A stretch of 64,000 nucleotides of DNA from Algorimicrobium hallyeonense. GTDB lineage: Bacteria; Bacteroidota; Bacteroidia; Flavobacteriales; Flavobacteriaceae. Location: positions 477,674 through 541,673 of the forward strand of contig NZ_JBHSLA010000003.1 of assembly GCF_042657385.1 (NCBI RefSeq), read 5' to 3'. Of the stretch, positions 28,066 through 39,000 are shown in pieces (within the stretch, counting starts at the first letter, position 1; each line of letters starts with the position of its first letter). Under the pieces are notes generated by a model, which was not told the origin of the DNA, searched no databases, and worked only from the letters and a program-made list of their open reading frames with translations. Made by a program: the position numbers and the translations under genes.

Positions 28066-28869
28066 TTAAAAAATAACTTTTTTGCTTGTATGTCCATTTT
28101 GGGTATGGATTTTAATAATACCATAACGCTCTTTTGATATATGGAGCGGTAGTCTAATATGTTTACTATTTATATTTTGAAAATTTCCAATGCGTTTTCC
28201 TAATATATTATAGATTTCTATTTGCCTAATAGTTTGATTTGATTTCCCGTGTAATTCCTTGGTGTTCCGTACATAGGTGATGCTAGTCTTATCATCATCA
28301 GGAGTATCATTAATGGACAGTACAACGTTACCAAATTCGTCTAAAGAACCGGAATTATCTTTGAAGGTTATAAAAAAGCGATCTAAATATGTTCCTTCCG
28401 AAATTGTATCCTGAAAATCGGATTCATTTAAAAGGGTGTGGGTATTGTTTACGGCATCATACAAATAGACATCTATAGGGTTATTAAAATTTTCCAATCT
28501 ATCCAAAGCTATTGCTACATTACCAGCATTAGACAAAAACATGCCCAGAGGATATTGTTTTGAATCATCAAAAGCTCCCACGCCTTGTATTACATAGCGT
28601 TCATTGTTAATCATCCAGTTTAAATCGTCTGGATAGTTGTCCATATTTAACGCATCATAGCCATAGTCAACTCCGTCTGATGCGGCATTATCTGGTGTAA
28701 AACCTAATAATAAATGCCTAACATAGCCATTAGGCATGGTAAAATCTATGCGGATTAATTGGGGTTGATTAAAGGCAACGGTGGATTCTGTGGTATGGGC
28801 AGCTGCTGGTGTTAGGCCTAAAAATAGCGCGCAAAACACCCATGTGTATAAGTAGGTTAATGTATTCAT
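28066..28869 (-). CDS. Stand-alone copy of the C-terminal module of the T9SS surface proteins
   Basis: The 267-residue protein has a signal peptide (residues 1-24, ending TPAAAH) and then only the C-terminal module found at the ends of the 1709- and 3145-residue proteins. Matching blocks are IRIDFTMPNGYVRHLLLGFT, VDYGYDALN, YVIQGVGAFD, ALDRLENFNNPIDVYLYDA and a final sorting-like domain (IEIYNILGKRIGNF, SKKVIF). The long repeat and LamG regions are absent. It may be a truncated paralogue that kept its own signal, promoter and terminator, or a small cargo using the same surface-anchoring module. It has its own GAAATGCA element. Confidence 0.8.
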   Translation of the reverse strand: MNTLTYLYTWVFCALFLGLTPAAAHTTESTVAFNQPQLIRIDFTMPNGYVRHLLLGFTPDNAASDGVDYGYDALNMDNYPDDLNWMINNERYVIQGVGAFDDSKQYPLGMFLSNAGNVAIALDRLENFNNPIDVYLYDAVNNTHTLLNESDFQDTISEGTYLDRFFITFKDNSGSLDEFGNVVLSINDTPDDDKTSITYVRNTKELHGKSNQTIRQIEIYNILGKRIGNFQNINSKHIRLPLHISKERYGIIKIHTQNGHTSKKVIF

Positions 28870-28911
28870 TTGCGTTGGGGTTTAAATGAATGTTAGTATG
28901 ATTTGGGATGG

Positions 28912-28973
28912 CTAATATAGCATTATTTTTTAAAAATATCTATGAAATGCTAATAAATTCGTTGAAATGCATT
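28912..28973 (-). promoter_or_regulatory. Paired GAAATGC repeats upstream of the 267-aa protein
   Basis: GAAATGC at 28944-28950 and GAAATGCA at 28964-28971 are exactly 20 bases apart. On the minus strand the -7-like TATATTAG (28912-28919) lies 25 bases from the inner repeat. Layout and flanking bases match the element upstream of the M14 gene. Confidence 0.65.
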
Positions 28974-29102
28974 TTTGGTTCCTGGTGCTAGGTTTGAATT
29001 TCATGGAATTATGTTGTTTTGTAGCGTTTTCGTGATTTTTACTATTTTTCGTTGGAATCCCCAATTTTCATTGTATTTGTTATTTTCTGTTGACATGGTC
29101 TT

Positions 29103-29146
29103 TCCATACACTATCCATACACCATCCATACACCATCCATACAGTA
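29103..29146. repeat. Short tandem repeat, 11-base unit
   Basis: Four head-to-tail copies of a unit close to CATCCATACAC, with single-base changes in the outer copies, in non-coding DNA. Confidence 0.8.
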
Positions 29147-29317
29147 GCTATTTATTTACTTCGACTTGACCCGTCCTAAAATAACTATGCAGATTATTAA
29201 ATTAATCCTGATATAATTATACAATTAAATTTCTTAATTCTAAAGTGACTGTACACTGATTGGTTAGTAGGTGTAGGTGATGAAATTTTGATTTGATTAA
29301 AAGATGAGACGTTCTAT

Positions 29318-29357
29318 AAAATAAAAACGACCTCTCAAAATTCATTGAGCGGTCGTT
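29318..29357 (-). terminator. Orphan terminator-like hairpin, copy of the one at 30033
   Basis: Stem AACGACCTCTCAA / TTGAGCGGTCGTT (29326-29357, one mismatch) with loop AATTCA, followed on the minus strand by a T-rich tract. It is almost base-identical to the terminator of the 3145-residue gene 707 bases away, but no gene ends just before it. Confidence 0.65.
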
Positions 29358-30025
29358 AGTAATATTTGCTTAATTAAGCTTTATTGTTGCTAACATAATT
29401 TTGGCTTTCACAATGTTCATTTTTTTTCATTGATAAAAAAACGAACCAAAAAAATCTAGGCTGATTTTAGTTTCCTTGAAAACTGCATAAAAGTTTATTC
29501 CTGCGGATGGCAATCGCTGTGCTAGGCCATCCTTCACTGCCATACGCTTCGGCATTTATTGGTTTTACTACAAAAACGAAAAATAGGCCAGTTTGTTTTT
29601 TTTCCTATTCTTTTGTCTTGATACAAAAGAACCAAAAAATCAAAACCGTTTAAGGAAATTACTGCGTAGCGCAAGCCTTTTTCTTAACATTATTTCAGAA
29701 TGTCAATCGCATTTTGGTCATAAATCCCTTGTTATTTGATGGATTATTTTGTTTTGTAGCTTGCTATTTCTGAAACGGCTGGGATGTTGTTTGACATTAT
29801 TAGCGTTTGCAGAAACTCATTGTCTACAATAAAGTCTGTAATGTTGATACTCTATCATTGATTTTACGATGTACATAAAAAGTAGGCCGTTTGTTAGTTT
29901 TATTAAATATTTTTCAACTTTATCATTATGTCTCGTTGAACAATTCAATACTTGTTTTTGAATTGTATTTGGCATCTATTTTTAGATTAGCATTATTAAT
30001 TTCTTTAGAATTAACAAATAGCATG

Positions 30026-30064
30026 CAATAAAAACGACCTCTCAAAATTCATTGAGAGGTCGTT
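30026..30064 (-). terminator. Intrinsic terminator of the 3145-aa protein gene
   Basis: A perfect 13-bp stem AACGACCTCTCAA/TTGAGAGGTCGTT (30033-30064) with loop AATTCA is followed on the minus strand by TTTTTATT. It lies 23 bases past the stop codon. Confidence 0.88.
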
Positions 30065-30086
30065 AATATTAAAAGTTATTTATTTT

Positions 30087-33000
30087 TTACTGCATTTTGA
30101 CAATCACCTTTTTATTGATGGTTTGATTATCTGTTGTCTGTACCTTAATAATGTAGTTGCCTTCCGATAACTGTCTTACAGGTATTTTGCATTCTTGAGA
30201 TAGTGGTGCATTAGTACTATTCCAAGACTTAATTGTTTGTCCTAACATATTAACCAAGTACACTTGTTTGATGTCCATACTATAAGGAACCTTAATGTAA
30301 ATTTGATTAGTACTATTCAAGTAGTTTACAATAACATGAGGAAACTCATCTGTCTCTGTACTTAATACATTATCCTCTTGGAATACAATATAGAAACGCC
30401 CTTCATGTGTTCCAGCATCCAGATTTGTTTGGTATGGCGTTACATTGATACGTGTATAAGTTCCTAATAGCGCATCATAAACAAATACGTCAGGATCTGC
30501 GTCAAAATTCTCTAAATCGGTCAATTCTATTTCTGCATTACCTGTCATACCCATATCAATGGTTACAGGATACATATTTTCAGCATTAAATTCACCCACA
30601 CCTTGTATGATGTATTTGCCATCTTCAATTTGGAAAGACATGTCGCTAGGATTGTCGTCTGTGTTTAGGGCATCGTAACCGTAGTCAAAACCTTCACTTG
30701 CTAAATTCTCAGGTGTAAAAGCTAACAATAAAGGACGAATAGCATTTTCCGGAGTTGTAAACTGTACTCGAATGCGTTGAATGTCATTTGTTACTTCTTC
30801 GTTTTCCCGGTTTATTTCGCTATTATTAGTTCCTCTAAAGAATTCTGAATTACCAGAAGACTCCTTAATAAAAATACGTTGGCTGTTTTTAAATACCACA
30901 TCATTGGTCACTTGATCACTACTGGCCGCGGCCGTAACAAAGAAACCTTGTGCTACAGGTATGTATCGTTTTGGAATAGCTAAATTAGCATCGCCAACAC
31001 CATTAATACCTGGTGATGAAACGGCTGGATTACCTCCTGATAAATTGTAAGTAGCATAACCACCTTGATAGTTAGCTGTAATGTGTGAATTATTTGTGGT
31101 GGATTGTTTCCACAAGTATAAAGACCCATCAATACTACCAGAAGTACCTGCATTTCCTCCAGGAATATTATCCCTAATAAACATATCCGCATCAATAGCA
31201 GAAGCATAAGGATTTCCAACTAATGTCTGATTAATTCCACTAGTTGATGAAACTTTAGCCGTTATAGTTCCATTATTTGGTTGTCCTCTAAAGATATAGT
31301 TTTGAGTGTCTACAGGAGATGCGGGTCCCGGTCCTTTCATTGTAAATCCTAACCCAACTTCAAAATCACCAGCATTACCTTTATATTCCCATTCAGAATA
31401 CGTGTCTTGCAGACCTTCAGAAAAAGAATAAATCCATCTACTGCTCAAGGTTAAAGGACTTAAAGAACCATTATTTCCAGATGTCCATCCGGCATTAGAT
31501 ATAATTCCACTTAAAGTATAAGTTCTAGCTCCTAAAACACCATCCGTACTTACTGGGCTTCCCCAATAATTATAATTAAAACGGTTAGATGTTCCTTGTT
31601 GGTCGCGCTCCATATAACCAGTTCCATTGTAGTCCACTATACTATTCATGTTTTGTAATAGCTGTGATTCGCCTTCAAGGTCTAACACACCATCAATCTT
31701 TAAGTAGTTTGTAACGCGTAAGGATTGTTCATTAGTAATGGAATATCTATTTGAATCTACTAATAAACCCAGAACCGTTGTAGGTCTGTTACCAGACGTT
31801 ACATTAGAAGCTGTTCTCACAATATTCCACGTTTGGCGTTGGCCATTAATACTGTTAACATTTGAGTTTGGAATTTGTTGAACAGCACCATTAATCCACG
31901 TATTTTGGTTATCCCAGTTATTATTAGTTCCCGAAATATAAGGAATAGGAGCAGTTTCATTTTGATTCATCGTCATACCATTCAAGTTACCATCCATGGC
32001 ACTTGTTGCAATATTTTCAATGGCACCATTTAAAACAGATGTTTGTGAGCCTGTATTCATTTGGTAATAACCAATTAAGTTATTCCATTGCAAACCACCA
32101 CTTATATTTATAGGAACAACCCCTCCAGAAACATTAGCACCATTGGCTTGAATTTCTTGATTCATCATTTCGCGAATTTGTGTTTGAGAAATAGCCGTAT
32201 TCCAAATGCGTACTTCATCAATACCACCACCAAAATGGTTGGTTGGACTCATATTTGTTCTGTCCATGGCACCAATAAGTGCTTTATTTGTGTTACCAGT
32301 TGGCGAAGCACCTGCCGTAGCAGACCGCACTTCAAAACCATCAATATACATGGTATAGTTTCCGTCATAAGTAACGGCCACATGATACCATTTGGTATTA
32401 TTCATCGTCTGTGTGGCAAATATTTGACTGCTATTCCAACGGAAATAAAGTCTGTTGTTTATTAAACTCAAGTCGTAACCGGAATTTAAATTGTTGCCAT
32501 TTCGTTTAGAAACAATGGTTTGCGTTCCAGTAACTGTATTTGGTTTCACCCAAGCTTCCACGCTAAAAGAACCCGAATTTAAACCATAATTAGTTGCAAA
32601 ACTAATATTATCATCCGTTCCATCAAAGACTAAATTAGTACCGCAATTTGGAATGGTAATCTCCACAGCATCGGTTGTATCACCACATGGTGACACATTA
32701 GTTGCAGTCCACGTTAATATATAGGTTTCACCACTTTCACCTGTAAATGTTGAATTATAAGCTGTAGGATCTGAAAAGAAACCTGTATTTGGTGAAGCCG
32801 TCCAATTACCAGCGGAATTATTTGCTGCTAATGTAACCGTTGCATTCGCACAATTACTCGTTGATTGATCTGGACCTGCAGTAGCAATTATGTAAGGTGT
32901 GATGTCTATATCAATATTTGTTGTTGCTTCATCACACGGACCTGCTGGCGTATTGGTCGTAAACGTTAGGGTTATGGTTCCAGTTTCACCAGCTCCAAAG

Positions 33001-36000
33001 GTATAGGTTGGTGTTAAGCTGAAATTATCATCAAACGTTCCTGTACCAGACGTGGACCAACCTGAACCTGAATCTCCGACTGTGGCACCACCTGTTAAGC
33101 TGACATCTAATAGAATAGAACTGCTGGATTGACAAACGGTTATTGGGGTTGTATTTATGGTGGCAATTGGTGCTTCGTTAACTGTAATTGTTCCTGTTGC
33201 TGATTTCACATCACAACTTGACGTTGTGGTTATGGTATAATTAAAAGTTCCGAATGCAGTTGGTGTTCCAGCTATTGTATACTCTAAACCATCAAAGGTA
33301 GTGGTTAAACCAGCAGGTAAGCCTGTAATGTTTGGAGGGGTTAATCCGCCTCCAATATCATAGGTAATTTCTGTTATCGGTGAATCTTGACAAACGGTTT
33401 GGTTATCAGTTCCTGCAGGTGTTGTTAATCTAATAAATGTTGATAAAGTAGCAAATGAAATATCATCTATACCAAAATCGTTACCACTAGCGGAATTGTT
33501 TAAATTTCTAATCTCTATATCCACAGACGTCTCTGCCGGTCCCGTTGTGTAAGTTCCATAAAAGCGTGTCCAATTATCTGACCCAGGATTATTGTTGTCA
33601 GGACGGTTTGGTAAGGTAGGTGTTGTCCCTACATTAATTCCTCCCACATTAAATGTTAATCTTGCTCGTCTTGATGATCTCCATTGATCGTTTAGACTCA
33701 TTCCATAAGCGGAAAAGTAATAAGTAGTGCTAGGTAATACAGTTACATTGGCTTGTTGCCATACTATTAATCCGCTGCCATGACCATTTACTGCCATAAA
33801 ATTGCCAGCCCCTGTGGTATTATCAAATCCCCAAAAATTAGGATGCACATTTTGACCATTTGTTGTAATTGAATATCCATTAGTTCCAGTATCATCTACT
33901 AATTCATTATTTCCTGCAACATCTGCATGATATGTATAATCAGACGTAAAACCAATATTGCCTTGTTGAAAGTCTCCATTTACGACTAATTCAGTAGCAA
34001 CATTTATTGTTGCGGATACGGTACAGCCGTTAATTGTAGTACCTATTACTTGATAGGTACCTGCTATGTCAACAAATATGGATGGCGTGGTTTCCCCAGT
34101 ATTCCATTCATAACTCACAAAACCTAAACCATCTGCAACTAGTTGGACGAAGTTGTTATTTGGTGGTGCTGGGCAATAATCCGCCAACACGCTTAAACTA
34201 GGTACTGCAAAAACATTAACAGGTACGGTTTGCGTTGCTGGACAACCATCACTATTAGTTACAATTACTGTATAAATTGTATTTACCTGCGGATTTACCG
34301 TAATTTCATTATTTGTGGATGACGCCGTTCCCGCTCCAGCTGGTAATCCTGCATTGGCACCCGTATTTGCAATCCAAGCATATTCAAAATTACTGCCTGA
34401 AGTAGTTGCCTGAACTTGAAAATTATCTATCAGCACATGAGGTTCTCTTTCAGCCCAAGTGATACAACTTCCCCATCCACATATATAATTAAAAGTGGAA
34501 GCATCATTTACCCTCAAACGTATTTCTAAATTATTTGGATTATTAACCCCAGCCGGTAAAGGGAAATTAATATCAACCCAGTTGCTATTTCCTTCTGGAA
34601 GCGGTAATGTGCGGTGACCATTTACCCAATTACCTCCATTAATATTAGGAGATCTAAAGTCAATCAAAATATTTTTATATCCGCCCAAACCTGTGGCTCT
34701 ACTTGCTTGAAAATATACTCTAAAATCTTGATAAGTAGGTAAACTGGTGCCACCAAGGTTGAAACGCCAATTCCCAGCATCGTCTGAACCTCCCCATCCG
34801 CCACCATCTTCCCAATCATCAATTTGACGCAGAGCACCTCCAGCAGTTGTGTTTGGTGTAAATGCTGTTGGTGTTGTAGGTTCACCTTGATTATTTGGTC
34901 TATTAAAGTCTATAGTTCCATTAATATTAGACGTAATTCCACTTGCTTCATTCCCATCAACTATAGAGGAATTTAAATAAGAACTACCAGAGTTAAAATT
35001 ATAGTTCACTAGCGTTGCATTATTTCCACCAGCACCTAAAACATTCGCCGTTAAAATACTTGCATCGCCAGCACAAACAGGATTGTTTGAAGCCGTAACC
35101 GAAGTAATCACAGGAATATCCAATACCTCAATAGAAGCTGAAGTCGCACTACAACCCGTAGCGGTATTGGTATATGTAAACGTTGCATTTCCTGGATTTA
35201 CACCAGTAATGACACCTGCATTAGAAATGGTTGCGATACCGTTATTACTACTAGTCCAAATTCCTCCTGAAGTAGGGTATAAGGTATGCGTTTCATTCAC
35301 GCAAATATCACTATTACTTGGTAAATTACTGATTATAGGCAACGCATTAATAGTCAAATTATTCGTGGTGCTAGAACAAGTTGTTGCGCTACTCGTAAAT
35401 GTAAAGGTTACATTTCCTGGTGCAGCAGGCGTAATAACCCCTGCATTTGTTACTGTGGCTATACTTGTATTACTACTTGTCCAAGTACCACCTGAATTTG
35501 GTGTTAAATTTCCAGTGTCTCCTATACAAATTTGAGCAGGAGAAGTTACAGCTGGTGCTGCATTTACAGTAACGGTAATGGTGTTACTTGGTACTGGTGC
35601 TATACAAGCAGATAAACTGGATTGCATTTCCACATATATGGTATGTGTTCCAACAGGTAATGGTGTGAAAGGCGTAAAGGTCGGATTATTAGTTCCAAAA
35701 GAGGTTCCATCAATAAACCAATTATATATAGGTGATGCACCACTGTCTGTGGTGGTATCCGCATTAAAGGTAATGTTTTCACCATCACAGATAGCAATTG
35801 GAGAATCGTTGTTCGCTATCGTATTTATAATATGAACATCCGCATTGGCAGCAGGATCTAAAACGGTAACCGTTGCGGTACACGTGGATACGTTTCCTGA
35901 TAAATCTCTAACGGTTAAAGTCACCGTATTGGCGCCTAAATTAGAACAATCGAAAATAGTATTATTTAAAGAAATTGATTGAACCCCACAATTATCAGTT

Positions 36001-39000
36001 GAACCATTATCGATGTCAGTTTCTGAAATAGTTGCATTACCAAACTCATCTAATGTGACTGTAAAATTTTGACAAACTGCATTTGGAGCAGTGGTATCTA
36101 AAATAACCACATTTTGTGTTTGAGTAGATGCATTTCCGTTACCATCATCGTATGTCCAGGTTACGACGGTTGTTCCTTGGGTTGAAATAGGCAGCGTTGC
36201 ATCGTTTGTTACTGTTACAGTTCCACCACAATTATCGGTTGCTGTTGGCGCTGTTAAAGTGGTGACTTCACATTGTGCTGTTACATTAGCAAGCGTTGCA
36301 ATATCTGGAGTTGGAGCCGTTATATCATCAATAATTACGTTTTGTGTTTGTGTTGATGTGTTTCCGTTACCATCATCGTATGTCCAGGTTACTACCGTTG
36401 TGTCTTGTGTTGTAATAGGAAGCGATGCATCGTTTGTTACTGTTACGGTTCCACCACAGTTATCAGTAGCAGTAGGAGCTGTTAAAGTTGCGACTTCACA
36501 TTCAGCCGTTACATTAGCAAGTGTTGCTATGTCAGCTATAGGCGCAGTCACATCATCAATCACTACGTTTTGTGTTTGTGTTGATGTGTTTCCGTTACCA
36601 TCATCGTATGTCCAGGTTACTACCGTTGTGCCTTGTGTTGAAATAGGCAGTGTTGCATCATTAGTTACTGTTACGGTTCCACCACAATTATCGGTTGCTG
36701 TTGGCGCTGTTAAAGTGGTGACTTCACATTGTGCTGTTACATTAGCAAGAGTTGCAACATCGGGAGTTGGAGCCGTTATATCATCAATAATTACGTTTTG
36801 GGTTTGTGTTGATGTGTTTCCGTTACCATCATCGTATGTCCAAGTTACGACGGTTGTTCCTTGTGTTGAAATAGGAAGCGTTGCATCGTTAGTAACAGTT
36901 ACAGTTCCACCACAATTATCGGTTGCTGTTGGAGCTGTTAAAGTGGTGACTTCACATTGTGCGGTTACATCAGCAAGAGTTGCAACAACTGGAGTTGGAG
37001 CCGTTATATCATCAATAATTACGTTTTGTGTTTGTGTTGATGTGTTCCCGTTACCATCATCGTATGTCCAAGTTACGACTGTTGTTCCTTGTGTTGAGAT
37101 AGGCAGTGTAGCATCGTTAGTAACAGTTACCGTTCCACCACAATTATCGGTAGCTGTTGGATCTGCTAAAGTGGTGACTTCACATTCAGCTGTTACATTA
37201 GCAAGAGTTGTAACATCTGGAGTTGGAGCCGTTATATCATCAATAATTACGTTTTGTGTTTGTGTTGATGTGTTTCCGTTACCATCATCGTATGTCCAGG
37301 TTACGACGGTTGTGCCTTGTGTTGAAATAGGAAGCGTTGCATCGTTAGTAACAGTTACCGTTCCACCACAATTATCAGTAGCTGTTGGAGCTGTTAAAGT
37401 GGTGACTTCACATTCAGCTGTTACATTAGCAAGAGTTGTAACATCTGGAGTTGGAGCCGTTATATCATCAATAATTACGTTTTGGGTTTGTGTTGATGTG
37501 TTTCCGTTACCATCATCGTATGTCCAGGTTACGACTATTGTTCCTTGTGTTGAAATAGGAAGCGTTGCATCGTTAGTAACAGTTACCGTTCCACCACAAT
37601 TATCAGTAGCTGTTGGAGCAGTTAAAGTTGTGACTTCACATTCAGCCGTTACATCACCAAGCGTTGCAACATCTGGAGTTGGAGCCGTTATATCAGCAAT
37701 CACTACATTTTGTGTTTGTGTTGATGTGTTTCCGTTACCATCATCGTATGTCCAAGTTACGACGGTTGTTCCTTGTGTTGAAATAGGAAGCGTTGCATCG
37801 TTAGTAACAGTTACAGTTCCACCACAATTATCGGTTGCTGTTGGAGCTGTTAAAGTGGTGACTTCACATTGTGCGGTTACATCAGCAAGAGTTGCAACAA
37901 CTGGAGTTGGAGCCGTTATATCATCAATAATTACGTTTTGTGTTTGTGTTGATGTGTTTCCGTTACCATCATCGTATGTCCAAGTTACGACTGTTGTTCC
38001 TTGTGTTGAAATAGGCAGCGTTGCATCGTTTGTTACTGTTACAGTTCCACCACAATTATCGGTTGCTGTTGGCGCTGTTAAAGTGGTGACTTCACATTGC
38101 GCTGGTATGTCTGATAATGTTGCGTTATCCGGAGTTGGATCAATAGAATCATTAATCGTAATAGTTTGTTCAACATTTATGGAGTTACCAGCCGCATCTG
38201 TTACGGAGTAGGTTCTGGTAATAACTTCCGGATTGGAATTACCATCAGAAACATCACCAACAAAAGCTACAATAGGTGTTGAGCAATTATCAGCTTCATC
38301 GGTCACTACTAAAATATCAGCAATAGGAACGCCAGATGCACATTGTACATTTATAGGTGCTGGATTAGAAGCTGTTGGGTTTTGAGTATCATTAATCGTA
38401 ATAGTTTGTTCAACATTTATCGAATTACCAGCCGCATCTGTTACGGAGTAGGTTCTGGTAATAACTTCCGGATTGGAATTACCATCAGAAACATCACCAA
38501 CAAAAGTTACAACAGGTGTTGAGCAATTATCAGCTTCATCGGTCACTACTAAAATATCAGCAATAGGAACGTTAGATGTACATTGTACATTTATAGGCGC
38601 TGGATTAGAAACTGTTGGGTTTTGTGTATCATCAACAATGACCGTTTGGTTGACATTGATATCGTTTCCATTCCCATCATCAAAATTCCAAACAATGGTA
38701 TAGGTTCCTTGCGTGTTATACGTTAAGGGATCAGTGGTTGTTCCTGTTATGGTTCCAGAACAAGCATCCGTAGTTGTAGGCGCCGTTGCTGTTACAGAAC
38801 ATTCGCCTGTTAAATCGGCAAGTGTTGGTGTTACCGGATTAATCACATCTATTGCTGTCAATACAACAGTCTCAACATCCGTGTTACCTGAATCGTCTGT
38901 TGCCGTAACCGTGACATTAATTGTTTGGTTATGAACCGCGGATATTACAAAACCAGCAATTGGGTTTTGGGTAATGGAAGCCACATCACAATTATCTGTG

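Larger units (their letters stand above)
28974..30025. other. Long non-coding stretch in the surface-protein cluster
   Basis: About 1 kb without a credible gene on either strand. It holds a short 11-base tandem repeat, a hairpin nearly identical to the terminator of the 3145-residue gene, and a low-complexity section around 29430-29700 with runs such as TCTTTTGTCTTGATACAAAA, which forms a short inverted repeat. This section resembles intergenic repeats I recall from flavobacterial genomes. It may be the remains of a lost gene or a repetitive intergenic element. Confidence 0.45.

Noticed and set aside
28975..29169. 64-codon plus-strand frame in the surface-protein cluster
   Set aside because: It includes the 11-base tandem repeat and has hydrophobic text without a signal-peptide layout; no neighbour or start signal supports it.
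36259..38211. A 650-codon open frame on the plus strand
   Set aside because: It runs antisense through the nine 228-bp repeats of the giant surface protein. The repeated valine/serine-rich translation is a by-product of the repeats.
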